64,000 bases of DNA from Arthrobacter sp. 35W (lineage in GTDB: Bacteria; Actinomycetota; Actinomycetes; Actinomycetales; Micrococcaceae). The notes below the pieces were generated by a model. It worked only from the letters and a program-made list of their open reading frames with translations, was not told the DNA's origin and made no database searches. Position numbers and translations under genes: made by a program. Below, one piece after another: positions 26,903 through 35,849 of the stretch. The stretch is taken from assembly GCF_000482545.1 (NCBI RefSeq), contig NZ_KI519454.1, forward strand, positions 1,364,001 to 1,428,000. The letters are read 5' to 3'. Each line of letters opens with the position of its first letter. The first letter of the stretch is position 1.

Positions 26903-28141
26903 TTACTTTGAGGCGGTGGTCTTGAGGAGGTCCTGGTACACGGTCGCCGGGTCTGCGCCGGTATTTGCGATGTCGGTCATGGCGACAAAGAACTGGGTGC
27001 TGACTACGGTGCTGTTGCTGCCCTGGTAGACGGAAGGTGCGTCCGTGGCCGACTTCGCCAGCATGCCAAGAGTGTCCTGACCGTTGTAGAACGGCACCGG
27101 CTTTGCTGCTTCAGGATCGGCGAAGACCCCTTTGGAAGAAGGGAACAGGCCCTTGTCCAGGTAGCCGGCCTTCTGGAACTCACTGCCGCCCATGTAGGCC
27201 GCAAGCTGGCGCGCAGCGTCAGGAAACTTGGAGGCAGCCAATCCGGTCACGAACGAGCCGGCCGTGGCCACGGGGCCGCCCGGAACAGTGGCAACGCGCC
27301 AGGCTCCCGATTGCTTCTCCGCCGCCTTCTTCAGGATTCCGTCTTCCCAGGCAGGTCCGACGAACGCAATGAGGTTTTCCTGGGTCGTTGCGGCGTTCCA
27401 CTCGGGTGTGTACGGCTTAACGTTGGCGCAGGTCTTGTCCTTGGCGAGCTTGCCTGCATAGAGGAAGGCATCTCGGGAAATGGGGGAGTCCGCAATGTTG
27501 ACTTCCTTCCCGTCCTTCAGCTGTACATATGCGTAGCCTTTCTGGGCGAGCCGTGCCTGGTACACCTGGGCTGCAGTATCGCAGGCATGCTTCCCGCTCG
27601 CGGCCGCGGCTTCGGCGAGCTTGCTGTAGGCCTCCCATGAGTCAAGTTTGGCCGCAACTTGTTCGGGATCCGAGGGATAACCCAATGCCTCGAATGCATC
27701 GGCCCGGTAGAACAGGCCCCACGGTCCGATGTCCGTTGGCAGTGCCATCTGCTTGCCGTCGAGGGTCACGCCCGCTTTGAGTGATGCGGCGGTTGCGTCG
27801 CTTGCTTTCGCCTCCGCGCTTAGATCAAGGAACTGGTCTGAAACCTGGAAAAAGGAGGGGAGGCTGCCGCCCATGATGACAACGTCGGGAAGTCCGCTCT
27901 TGGATCGCAGGGCGGCGCGGAGTTTGTCCTCCACATCAGGGATGTTCTGGAACTTGATGGTCCACTCAGGGAACTTCTTCGCCAATATGGTTTCGACGTC
28001 GTTGGGTACGGAATTGCCGCGTGCCCAGACTGTCAGGGTTGTGTCTTGGCTCGTGGCCGCTGTGTTGTTGCTGCCGCATCCGGCAAGAGCACTGGTGGCC
28101 AGCAGTGCCGCGCCCAGGACGAGGGATTGGAATCGTTTCAT
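26903..28141 (-). CDS. sugar ABC transporter substrate-binding lipoprotein
   Basis: A 412-residue lipoprotein. The signal peptide (MKRFQSLVLGAALLATSALA) ends in the lipobox LAGC with Cys22. The mature part is a family-1 solute-binding protein: TTLTVWARGNSVPNDVETIL at the start and LPTDIGPWGLFYRADAFEAL at the hinge. It captures sugar outside the membrane for the two permeases that follow. It is the first gene of the operon; a 12-bp GTTAGCGCTAAC palindrome lies 64 nt before the start. Confidence 0.93.
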   Translation of the reverse strand: MKRFQSLVLGAALLATSALAGCGSNNTAATSQDTTLTVWARGNSVPNDVETILAKKFPEWTIKFQNIPDVEDKLRAALRSKSGLPDVVIMGGSLPSFFQVSDQFLDLSAEAKASDATAASLKAGVTLDGKQMALPTDIGPWGLFYRADAFEALGYPSDPEQVAAKLDSWEAYSKLAEAAAASGKHACDTAAQVYQARLAQKGYAYVQLKDGKEVNIADSPISRDAFLYAGKLAKDKTCANVKPYTPEWNAATTQENLIAFVGPAWEDGILKKAAEKQSGAWRVATVPGGPVATAGSFVTGLAASKFPDAARQLAAYMGGSEFQKAGYLDKGLFPSSKGVFADPEAAKPVPFYNGQDTLGMLAKSATDAPSVYQGSNSTVVSTQFFVAMTDIANTGADPATVYQDLLKTTASK

Positions 28142-28204
28142 AGTGCGTTCTCCACTGTTATTAACGTCGTTGTCGTGTGGTGCCTTGCTTGCTGCCTACG
28201 AAGC

Positions 28205-28216
28205 GTTAGCGCTAAC
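28205..28216 (-). promoter_or_regulatory. LacI-type operator of the sugar ABC operon
   Basis: GTTAGCGCTAAC is a perfect 12-bp palindrome with a central CG, the classical LacI-family form. On the minus strand it follows an AT-rich TTTATATGCATT stretch that may contain the -10, so a bound repressor would block transcription of the binding-protein gene. Confidence 0.7.
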
Positions 28217-28257
28217 AATGCATATAAATTCGTCATGAGAAGACTATGCACATAGTA

Positions 28258-28271
28258 TTAGAACGTTTCAA
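28258..28271. promoter_or_regulatory. CGTTTCAA-type operator upstream of the GH42 gene
   Basis: TTAGAACGTTTCAA matches the ideal TTGAAACGTTTCAA palindrome at 12 of 14 positions and lies 45 nt before the GH42 start, opposite the GTTAGCGCTAAC site of the divergent ABC operon. A TAGTAT -10-like box overlaps it on the left. Confidence 0.55.
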
Positions 28272-28315
28272 TCGGCGCAAGAGACGGCCCTCGATCGACA
28301 AGGAAGTGAGCTCCA

Positions 28316-30484
28316 ATGCGTGCCACAGGACAGAATTCATCCGGCAGACCGCGGCTCCTGGCCCGGGATCCGCAGCTGGGTGCGGCCTACTACAACGAGT
28401 ATCTTCCGGACCCGGGCCGGTTGGCCCGCGACATGGAACTCATGCGGGAGGCGGGGATCACCCTCATCCGCGTTGGTGAATCCGTGTGGTCAACTTGGGA
28501 GCCGACGGATGGCCGCTTTGATCTCGAGTGGCTGCAACCTGTGTTGGACGCCGCGGCGGGAAATTCCATCGACGTCATCCTGGGCACGCCCACCTACGCG
28601 GTTCCGCCGTGGTTGGCGAACAAGCACCCGGAGCTGGCCATTGAGCGCGTCGATGGAGCATCGGTGCGCTGGGGTGCGCGGCAGGAGGTTGACTTTACCT
28701 CGCCGGTGTTTCGCACGTACGCCGAGCGTCTGATCAGAAACGTGCTGGCGCGCTATGGCCGCCATGAGGCAGTGGTCGGGATCCAGGTGGACAATGAACC
28801 AGGGCTGCACCTCATCGCCAACAGTGCGGTGGTCGCCCGGTTCGTGGAGCGGTTGCGCGGGGATTACGATTCCGTGGAGCACCTGAACGAAGCCTGGGGG
28901 CTTGCGTACTGGTCGCACCGGATATCCACCTGGGATGAACTCTGGCATCCCGGGGGCAACACGACTCCAGCGTACGATCTGGCGTGGCGCAGATTCCAGG
29001 CGGACCTGACCACTGAATTCATTGCGTGGCAGGCGGACATTGCCCGCCAGCTGGTGCCGGAGGACCGCTTCATCACCACGTGCATCGCCTACAACCGGGC
29101 CGCCGTGGATGACGTCGGGCTGGGGCGGGTCCTGGATGTCGTTTCAGGCAATGCCTATCTCGAGATGCAGGACGCGCTCGGCGCTGACGCATCGGCGTCG
29201 TACGGTGCGGACTACTGGTTTACGACGTCGCCGGCGGGTCTGATCCAACAGGCCGACAGGATGAGGTCCTCCCAGGGCGCCTCCTTCCTGGTGACGGAGA
29301 CCGGGGCTACCTCGATTGCGGGAAGCCATCTGAACTTCCCTCCCTATGACGGCCAGCTGGCGCAGGTCGCATGGGCTCTCATCGCCCGTGGTGCCACGTT
29401 GGTGGAGTACTGGCACTGGCATACGCTGCACCACGGAGCCGAGCAGGCCTGGGGCGGCATTCTTGGCCACGACCTCGAGCCTGGCCGCACATATCGGGAG
29501 ATTGCCGCCATCGGCGCGGGCCTGGCCGCCGCAGGCGAATCCCTGCGTGGGCTCCAACCGCAGGAGGATGTCGGATTCCTGTTCAGCCGCGAGAGCCGAT
29601 GGGCGATGCAGTTCCAGCCGCCGCTCGCAGTGGACGGCTCACGTGCACCGGACCGGTGGAGCTATGACCGCATCGTTGGAAGGTTTGTAGAAGCGGCGTT
29701 TGACGCCGGTTTGCAGACTGGGGTTCTCGCCGTGGAGCAGCTGCCTTCCGCGTGTGAATTGCTCGACCGTTTCCCCATCCTTGTCGTGGCAGGCGCTTCT
29801 GTGTTGTCGGACGACGCCGCGGACGTGCTCTGCGCCTATGCGGAGATGGGTGGCACGCTTGTTCTGGGGATCCGCAGTGGCGCCGGGGACCAGTTGGGGC
29901 GGGCGCGCGTCTCGGCGCTCCCGGGCCCCTTCCGTTCCGCCGCGGGGGTAAGTGCCCGCGAGTCGTCCAACCTTCGCGGACTCGTGCCCTTGCTCCGGCC
30001 GGGGTCCGAGGCTCCCAGCGATGATGCAGACGGCGCCGCAAGGCAGGGCACGGCCGAGGCATGGGCGGACGCCCTTGAACTTGAAGGTGCGCAGGCGCTG
30101 CTCGGATATGACGATCCCCACCTTGGCCGGTGGGCAGCAGTAGCCGAGAATTCCTTCGGTGCCGGGCGGGTGGTGTCGGTGGGCACATTGCCGGACCGGG
30201 CCACTCTCGCCAATCTCTTGCGCTCCATCGCCGAAGGCACTGGAGCCGACGGCATTCTGGCCTCCACGGTGGTTCCGCAGAAGCCCGGGCATGTGACGGT
30301 TCATGGGGCGGTGAACGCAGCCATGGAGACCATCTGGTTCCTCCACAACTGGAGTGCTGCTCCGGTTGACGTCCCCCTTGCCGCGCCCTTGATGGACCTT
30401 CTGGACCCTGCCCGGCTGGTCCACACGGGATCCGTTCAGCTCGCCCCATGGGGAGTGCGCGTCTTCATTGGAAGGCCCGGCTAG
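28316..30484 (+). CDS. beta-galactosidase, GH42 family
   Basis: A 722-residue three-domain enzyme. The barrel starts LGAAYYNEYLPDPGRLARDM; the acid/base is Glu161 in VGIQVDNEPG and the nucleophile Glu328 in FLVTETGATS. A trimerisation domain (~400-640) and a small C-terminal beta domain follow. GH42 enzymes release terminal beta-galactose, or alpha-L-arabinopyranose in some members, from plant oligosaccharides. It is cytosolic, without a signal peptide. AAGGAAG precedes the ATG. It is divergent from the ABC operon and converges with the SMP-30 gene with overlapping stop codons. Confidence 0.93.
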   Translation: MRATGQNSSGRPRLLARDPQLGAAYYNEYLPDPGRLARDMELMREAGITLIRVGESVWSTWEPTDGRFDLEWLQPVLDAAAGNSIDVILGTPTYAVPPWLANKHPELAIERVDGASVRWGARQEVDFTSPVFRTYAERLIRNVLARYGRHEAVVGIQVDNEPGLHLIANSAVVARFVERLRGDYDSVEHLNEAWGLAYWSHRISTWDELWHPGGNTTPAYDLAWRRFQADLTTEFIAWQADIARQLVPEDRFITTCIAYNRAAVDDVGLGRVLDVVSGNAYLEMQDALGADASASYGADYWFTTSPAGLIQQADRMRSSQGASFLVTETGATSIAGSHLNFPPYDGQLAQVAWALIARGATLVEYWHWHTLHHGAEQAWGGILGHDLEPGRTYREIAAIGAGLAAAGESLRGLQPQEDVGFLFSRESRWAMQFQPPLAVDGSRAPDRWSYDRIVGRFVEAAFDAGLQTGVLAVEQLPSACELLDRFPILVVAGASVLSDDAADVLCAYAEMGGTLVLGIRSGAGDQLGRARVSALPGPFRSAAGVSARESSNLRGLVPLLRPGSEAPSDDADGAARQGTAEAWADALELEGAQALLGYDDPHLGRWAAVAENSFGAGRVVSVGTLPDRATLANLLRSIAEGTGADGILASTVVPQKPGHVTVHGAVNAAMETIWFLHNWSAAPVDVPLAAPLMDLLDPARLVHTGSVQLAPWGVRVFIGRPG

Positions 30485-31368
30485 AGGCCCGTCGGCGGAT
30501 GCGGGGCGGTCGTCAGCGTCCTTAGGCGGTAGAGCGACGACGAGGCGGTGATGAACAGATCGCTGCCATCGTCGCCGCCAAAACAGACGTTCGACACTGT
30601 CTCCGGGATGGGCACATGGCCGAGGAGTCCGCCGTCGGGCGCGTAGACATAGACTCCGTCACCCGCGGAACTCCAGAGCCGGCCTTCGCGGTCAATGGCG
30701 AATCCATCGGAGGCGCCGTGGGGGACCGTTGCGAAGACGCGGCCGGCAGCGGCGTGGCCGCCGTCGACGTCGAACGCGAGGATGTGCTTGGCCTCCGGAT
30801 GGGGGCCGTAGAATCCGGTGTCGGAGACGTAAAGGGTGCCTCCGTCGGGCGAAAAGGCGATCCCGTTTGGATGGGTCATCGAGGTGACAACGGGGGAGGC
30901 AACGCCCGTGCCGGGGTCGAAGCGAAAGACATAGCAGCCCTCGTAGTCCTGGGGCCCCGGCCGCCCCTCGCGCCCACTGGGGTGGAGGCCGTAGGGGGGA
31001 TCGGTGAACCAGATGGACCCGTCGGCGGCCACCGCGACGTCATTGGGGGAGTTGAAGCGGCCACCCTCCCACCGATCCACGAGGATCTCGGTCCCGCCGT
31101 CGGCCCCTTCGCGTTCGATGGCGCGGCGGCCGTGGCTGCACTGCACGATCCTGCCCTGCTGGTCGAGGGTTCGGCCGTTGGCGAACTCGGCCTCCGCGTG
31201 GGCCACTGTTGTTTCTCCGCTCGCCTGGTCCCAGTCAAGAATCCGGTTGTTGGGGATGTCGCTGAAGCGCAGCCGTCCGGTGCGCGGCAGCCAGGCCGGC
31301 CCCTCTGTCCATGCGGCGCCCGTGTAGAGGAGTTCAGCCGAGGTGCCGGGGGGAATGAGTGCATCCAT
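30481..31368 (-). CDS. SMP-30/gluconolactonase-family lactonase
   Basis: A 295-residue six-bladed propeller. The metal-ligand regions are WTEGPAWLPRTGRLRFSDIP (Glu), FNSPNDVAVAADGSIWFTDP (Asn), HPNGIAFSPDGGTLYVSDTG (Asn) and GASDGFAIDREGRLWSSAGD (Asp). These enzymes hydrolyse aldonolactones made by sugar 1-dehydrogenases. AAAGGTCTGACC precedes the ATG at 31368; another ATG 18 nt upstream is possible. With the SDR dehydrogenase at 41172 it could form the oxidative sugar-to-aldonate step. A CGTTTCAA operator lies 17 nt upstream. Confidence 0.88.
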   Translation of the reverse strand: MDALIPPGTSAELLYTGAAWTEGPAWLPRTGRLRFSDIPNNRILDWDQASGETTVAHAEAEFANGRTLDQQGRIVQCSHGRRAIEREGADGGTEILVDRWEGGRFNSPNDVAVAADGSIWFTDPPYGLHPSGREGRPGPQDYEGCYVFRFDPGTGVASPVVTSMTHPNGIAFSPDGGTLYVSDTGFYGPHPEAKHILAFDVDGGHAAAGRVFATVPHGASDGFAIDREGRLWSSAGDGVYVYAPDGGLLGHVPIPETVSNVCFGGDDGSDLFITASSSLYRLRTLTTAPHPPTGL

Positions 31369-31384
31369 GGTCAGACCTTTCGTC

Positions 31385-31398
31385 ATGAATCGTTTCAA
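31385..31398. promoter_or_regulatory. CGTTTCAA-type operator in the lactonase/lacZ divergent region
   Basis: ATGAATCGTTTCAA (minus-strand TTGAAACGATTCAT) matches the ideal palindrome at 12 of 14 positions. It lies 17 nt upstream of the lactonase start and about 150 nt before the GH2 gene, so one site could control both. Confidence 0.55.
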
Positions 31399-31548
31399 TG
31401 ATACTATCGTCCCGCGCCCGCCTTTGCGAGGCCTGGACTCCACCGAGAGTCCTCCCATCCGTGCGGGGTAGATGCACTGCGTGTCCGATGATGCAGCCCC
31501 GAACGTCCCGCCCCCCTGCCGCACCCCCCCCATTGAACAGGACCACCG

Positions 31549-34473
31549 ATGCCCCACTATTGGGAAGACCACACCCCCGGATCGGGCCGCCGCGAGCCCC
31601 GCGCGGACGCGCTCAGCAATGCCCGCAGACTCAGCCTCAACGGCGACTGGCGGTTCCGGCTCTCGCCCACGGCGGCGGGCACGGGGGCCGGCTTTGTCCA
31701 CGCTGGCTTTGACGATAGTGGATGGGATGCCATCCGGGTGCCTTCCCACTGGGTTTTGGAACCCGTCACGCCACTGGCAGGCGGCCCCGCACGCTCTTTG
31801 CGCGGCACCGCCGAGGGCCCGCTGTACACCAACACGGCACTCCCGATTCCCCTGGACCCCCCTCGCGTACCCACGGAAAACCCCACCGGGGACTACCGTC
31901 TGGTCTTCGACGCCGGCGAGGGCTGGGAAGCGGCGGTGCTGCGGTTCCAGGGCGTGGACTCCTGCGCGAAGGTGTGGCTCAACGGCAAGGAGCTGGGCTA
32001 CTCCACGGGCAGCCGGTCGCCGTTCGAGTTTGACGCCACGGTGGCCCCAGGCGAGAACGTGCTGGCCGTGCGGGTCCACCGCTGGTCTTCGGGCACCTAC
32101 CTCGAAGACCAGGACATGTGGTGGCTGCCGGGGATCTTCCGCGATGTCGAGCTGATCGAACGGCCTGTCGGGGCCATCGACGACTTCTTCGTCCATGCCG
32201 GCTACGACCATCGAACAGGCCAGGGCACGCTGAGCATCGACGCCTCAACGCCGGCCCTCGTGGAGATCCCGGACCTGGGCATCAGCATGGCGGCAGGGGC
32301 GACCTCCACCGTGCCCGTGGAACCCTGGAGCGCCGAATCCCCCAGGTTGTACCGGGGCACACTCACCTCCGCCGGCGAAACGATTGAGCTCCGCATTGGA
32401 TTCCGCACCATTGGGATCCACGACGGCGTGCTCCTTGCCAATGGCCGGCCGGTGTTCTTCCGCGGGGTGAACCGCCACGAACACCATCCGGACACGGGGC
32501 GAACCCTGGACCGCGAGACGATGGTCCAGGACATCGTGGCGATGAAGCAAAACAACATCAACGCCGTGCGCACCAGCCACTATCCACCGCACCCGGAGTT
32601 CATCCGGCTGTGCGACGAGTACGGGCTCTGGGTGGTGGAGGAAGCGGACCTTGAGACCCATGGCTTCATCTACGCCGGATGGGAGGGCAATCCGCCGGCC
32701 GATCCGCAGTGGCTGCCGGCCATGATGGACCGCACCCGGCGCATGGTGGAGCGCGACAAGAACAGTCCCAGCGTGGTGGTGTGGTCCATGGCGAACGAGA
32801 GCTGGGTGGGCGGAAACTTCGATGCCCTCGAGTCCTGGATCCGCGACCGCGACCCTTCGCGACCGATCCACTACGAGCGTGATCCGAGCTACCACAACTC
32901 GGACTTCGCCTCGCTGATGTACCCATCGTTGGAGCTTTTAGAGCAGATCGGCCGCCGCGAGGATCCCCGCCCCGAGGGAATCAGCGACGGCGAGGACGAC
33001 CGCCGTCGTTCACTGCCGTTCCTGCTCTGCGAGTACGCCCACGCCATGGGCAACGGTCCCGGATCGTTGGCCGACTACCACCGCATCATGAGATCGCACG
33101 AGCGGTTCTGCGGTGGTTTTGTGTGGGAATGGATCGACCATGGCTTCCGGAACCGGAATGCTTCGGGCCAGGAGTTCATCATGCATGGCTCCGATGTCGC
33201 CTACCGTCCAAATGGTGGCCGGTACTGCCTTGACGGCCTGGTCTTCTCGGACCGCACGCCCTCGCCGGGACTTGCCGAACTCAAAAAGGTCATCCAGCCC
33301 GTGGAGATTTCCGTGGGTGAAAGGATCCTCATCCGCAACGGCTACGACGCACTGGCGCTGGACCACCTGGTCTTCCGGTGGCGTTTGGAGGTCGATGGCG
33401 TGCTTGAATCCAGTGGCGTCCTGGACGTCCCGCCGACGGCCGCAGGGGAGGGTGCCACGCTGGCCATCCCGGCGGAACCCGGACTTGATCCGGGGGAGTG
33501 GTGGCTGACGGTGGAGGCCGTCCTCGCCGACGATGCCGCGTGGGCGCCGGCGGGTCACCTTGTTGCCTGGTCCCAGGGGCTGCTCGCCGCCCGCCCCGCG
33601 CGTCAAACTCCCGGGCCGCTGCGGCGGGTGTCGTCGTCCAACGACGTGCTCCAGCTCGGTGATGCGCTCTTTGACGCCACCTCCGGAAGGCTCACCCGGC
33701 TCGGACGCCTGGAACTCGACGGTCCGCGCCTGGACGTGCACCGTGCACCCACTGAGAACGACCGCGGGCAGGGCGGCAGCAACAATCTCGCCGCCGTGTG
33801 GCTCGCCGTCGGAATCGACAGGATGCAGCACCGCGTCGACAGCGTCGAAACAGACGGCGACAGCATCAGGGTGGCAGGGCGCTGTGCCGCGGCCACGCAC
33901 CCCCATGCCATCGAGTACACCTTCGACTGGAGCGCCGACGATGCAGGGCTGCGGTTGGAGTCCTCCGTGGAATTCACGGGACCGTGGGCAGACACGCCGT
34001 ACCAGCACCGCGACATCGTCCTGCCCCGGCTGGGCCTTCGGCTCGGCCTTCCCGGCGCCTACACCGACGCCAGATGGTTTGGCCGGGGGCCGGGGGAGTC
34101 CTACGTGGATTCCAGGGAGGCCGCGGGCATCGGAATCCACGCCTCAAGCATTGATGCCCTGCAGACTGCGTATCCGGTCCCCCAGGAGAATGGCAACCAT
34201 GTCGACACCCGGTGGCTGGAATTGGCGGGCCGTGGACTGCCCACCCTGCGCGTTGACGGTGGACCGGCATTCGACTTCACCGCGCGGCGCTGGTCTAGCG
34301 AGGCCCTCGAGACGGCCAGGCATCCCCACGACCTGGTCGATTCGGGCACGGTGTTCTTGAACGTGGACCACGCCCAGATGGGGCTGGGGTCGGCGGCCTG
34401 CGGACCAGCGTTGCCCGATCAGTACCGGATTCCCCGCGAACGCACCACCTGGAGCGTCCGCTTCCGGGCCTGA
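31549..34473 (+). CDS. lacZ: beta-galactosidase, GH2 family (LacZ type)
   Basis: A 974-residue five-domain enzyme, near the usual ~1020. The jelly-roll begins LSLNGDWRFRLSPTAAGTGA; the signature VFFRGVNRHEHHPDTGR is present; the acid/base is Glu417 in WSMANESWVGG and the nucleophile Glu495 in FLLCEYAHAMGNG. The beta-galactosidase small chain ends the protein with ARWFGRGPGESYVDS. It hydrolyses beta-galactosides in the cytosol. AGGACCACCG precedes the ATG. It is divergent from the lactonase, and a very strong hairpin follows the stop. Confidence 0.95.
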   Translation: MPHYWEDHTPGSGRREPRADALSNARRLSLNGDWRFRLSPTAAGTGAGFVHAGFDDSGWDAIRVPSHWVLEPVTPLAGGPARSLRGTAEGPLYTNTALPIPLDPPRVPTENPTGDYRLVFDAGEGWEAAVLRFQGVDSCAKVWLNGKELGYSTGSRSPFEFDATVAPGENVLAVRVHRWSSGTYLEDQDMWWLPGIFRDVELIERPVGAIDDFFVHAGYDHRTGQGTLSIDASTPALVEIPDLGISMAAGATSTVPVEPWSAESPRLYRGTLTSAGETIELRIGFRTIGIHDGVLLANGRPVFFRGVNRHEHHPDTGRTLDRETMVQDIVAMKQNNINAVRTSHYPPHPEFIRLCDEYGLWVVEEADLETHGFIYAGWEGNPPADPQWLPAMMDRTRRMVERDKNSPSVVVWSMANESWVGGNFDALESWIRDRDPSRPIHYERDPSYHNSDFASLMYPSLELLEQIGRREDPRPEGISDGEDDRRRSLPFLLCEYAHAMGNGPGSLADYHRIMRSHERFCGGFVWEWIDHGFRNRNASGQEFIMHGSDVAYRPNGGRYCLDGLVFSDRTPSPGLAELKKVIQPVEISVGERILIRNGYDALALDHLVFRWRLEVDGVLESSGVLDVPPTAAGEGATLAIPAEPGLDPGEWWLTVEAVLADDAAWAPAGHLVAWSQGLLAARPARQTPGPLRRVSSSNDVLQLGDALFDATSGRLTRLGRLELDGPRLDVHRAPTENDRGQGGSNNLAAVWLAVGIDRMQHRVDSVETDGDSIRVAGRCAAATHPHAIEYTFDWSADDAGLRLESSVEFTGPWADTPYQHRDIVLPRLGLRLGLPGAYTDARWFGRGPGESYVDSREAAGIGIHASSIDALQTAYPVPQENGNHVDTRWLELAGRGLPTLRVDGGPAFDFTARRWSSEALETARHPHDLVDSGTVFLNVDHAQMGLGSAACGPALPDQYRIPRERTTWSVRFRA

Positions 34474-34483
34474 GGACTTAAAA

Positions 34484-34527
34484 GCTGCTGGCGGGGAGTG
34501 CGGAGTTCCGCACTCCCCGCCAGCAGC
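34484..34527. terminator. 21-bp perfect hairpin between lacZ and the acid-sugar kinase
   Basis: Arms 34484-34504 and 34507-34527 are perfectly complementary over 21 bp (starting GCTGCTGGCGGGG) with two central bases. On the minus strand the stem is followed by TTTTAAG, giving a good intrinsic terminator for the kinase operon; on the plus strand it follows the lacZ stop by 10 bp. Confidence 0.88.
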
Positions 34528-34544
34528 GGGGCCAGCGTAAAGGC

Positions 34545-35849
34545 TCAGTTGATGGATGCAGCGCTCTGCCGGGAGCCCAGTGTGCGGATGGTCTCGAAGA
34601 GGTCCACCGGCCCCACCTGGCCGCCCTTGAGCAGCATCTCGACGCCGTCCACCCAGCCCTTGGCCGAACCAACCGTGCACAGGACGACGTTGCCCACCGG
34701 GTTTGACGCGATCGACAGCGAGCGGGCGCCCAGCCGGACGAGGACGTGGCTGGAGGTGTCCCCGCCGCACACAATCACCCGCCGGGTTGCGCCGCGGTGG
34801 AGTGCTGCCTCAACAACCGCCGAGAGCCTGGCGGCGAGCGTCTCGACAAGGCTCAGGCCCGCACAGGCTTCCGCCGCGTCGGCGCCGGTGGTGACCACCA
34901 CGCTTCGCCCCGCTGAAAGCTCGGCAAGGACGCGCTCCAGAAGTGGCGCGTCATCCCGCCCCGAGAGCTCGAGGACGGTCCAGCCCTGGCGCCGGGCGTC
35001 CTGGACCTGGCGCGCCGTCTGGTGCGATTGGGAGCCCGAGACGGCAAGCACAGGTCCATCCGGGTTCAGCTGGCCACTGCCGGCCCCCAGGGTTTCAGCG
35101 CCCTGGGAGAGGGCCGCCGCCAGGCCCCGCGTAAATCCGCCAGAACCAAGGACAAACTGCGGGGTGTGCGGCTGTGCTGCCGCAACCACGGCTTCCCCGA
35201 CCATGTCGACGTGCCCGTCCGTGATGGCATCGAGCACTGTGGCCGCCTCGCTGCGCTGTGCCAGATTGGCGGCAATGGACTGGGCATCGGTGTACTCGGT
35301 GAGGTGGAGGCTGCCGATGGCCAAGTGGGTCTGCCGCGACAGATGCCTGGCAAGGTCCGACTCGTCCATCGGCGTCGTGGGGTGCGCGGACATGGTCGGT
35401 TGGCGGTCGAGGCGGTGGACAGTTCCCTGCTCGGCCGCGAAATGATGGCCAAACGCTGTATATCGGCCGAAGTCGGGCTGCGCGAAGAGCATGGGCACCG
35501 TGGCCGGTCCGAACACCCCCTGCGCGATCTCCAGCACGCGGCCAAGGCTGCCAATGCTGGGGGAGGAGTCGGCGGTTGAGCAGGCCTTGTACTGCAGGAT
35601 CCGCGGCCCCAGGGCAGCCAGCGCCTCGAGCGCGGGTTGGACCTCCGCCGCCAACGTGCCGGTGGGCAGCGAGCGGGCGACGCCGGCAATTCCGACGGCA
35701 TCCACCTCCCCGGCCGCGGCCTTCAACTCCTCGGGATCCGGAAGGCCGAGGAAGAGCCTGCTCGTCCACCCTGCGCGCCGCAATTGGAGAAGGACATCGA
35801 CGCTGCCGGTGAAATCATCTCCGTAAAAGGCGAACCGCAGGCTATCCAC
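34545..35849 (-). CDS. four-carbon acid sugar kinase family protein (DUF1537; OiaK/OtnK-like)
   Basis: A 434-residue kinase. The N-terminal DUF1537 domain begins LRFAFYGDDFTGSVDVLLQL (acid-sugar-binding) and includes PRILQYKACSTADSSPSIGS. The C-terminal nucleotide-binding domain has AVSGSQSHQTARQ and IVCGGDTSSHVLVRLGARSL. Characterised members phosphorylate four- or five-carbon acid sugars, including 3-oxo-isoapionate (OiaK) and threonate-type acids. I chose GTG at 35849 with GGAG upstream; it overlaps the RuBisCO-like gene by 8 bp. Pairing with a RuBisCO-like protein favours an OiaK-type role; the exact substrate is inferred. Confidence 0.85.
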   Translation of the reverse strand: MDSLRFAFYGDDFTGSVDVLLQLRRAGWTSRLFLGLPDPEELKAAAGEVDAVGIAGVARSLPTGTLAAEVQPALEALAALGPRILQYKACSTADSSPSIGSLGRVLEIAQGVFGPATVPMLFAQPDFGRYTAFGHHFAAEQGTVHRLDRQPTMSAHPTTPMDESDLARHLSRQTHLAIGSLHLTEYTDAQSIAANLAQRSEAATVLDAITDGHVDMVGEAVVAAAQPHTPQFVLGSGGFTRGLAAALSQGAETLGAGSGQLNPDGPVLAVSGSQSHQTARQVQDARRQGWTVLELSGRDDAPLLERVLAELSAGRSVVVTTGADAAEACAGLSLVETLAARLSAVVEAALHRGATRRVIVCGGDTSSHVLVRLGARSLSIASNPVGNVVLCTVGSAKGWVDGVEMLLKGGQVGPVDLFETIRTLGSRQSAASIN

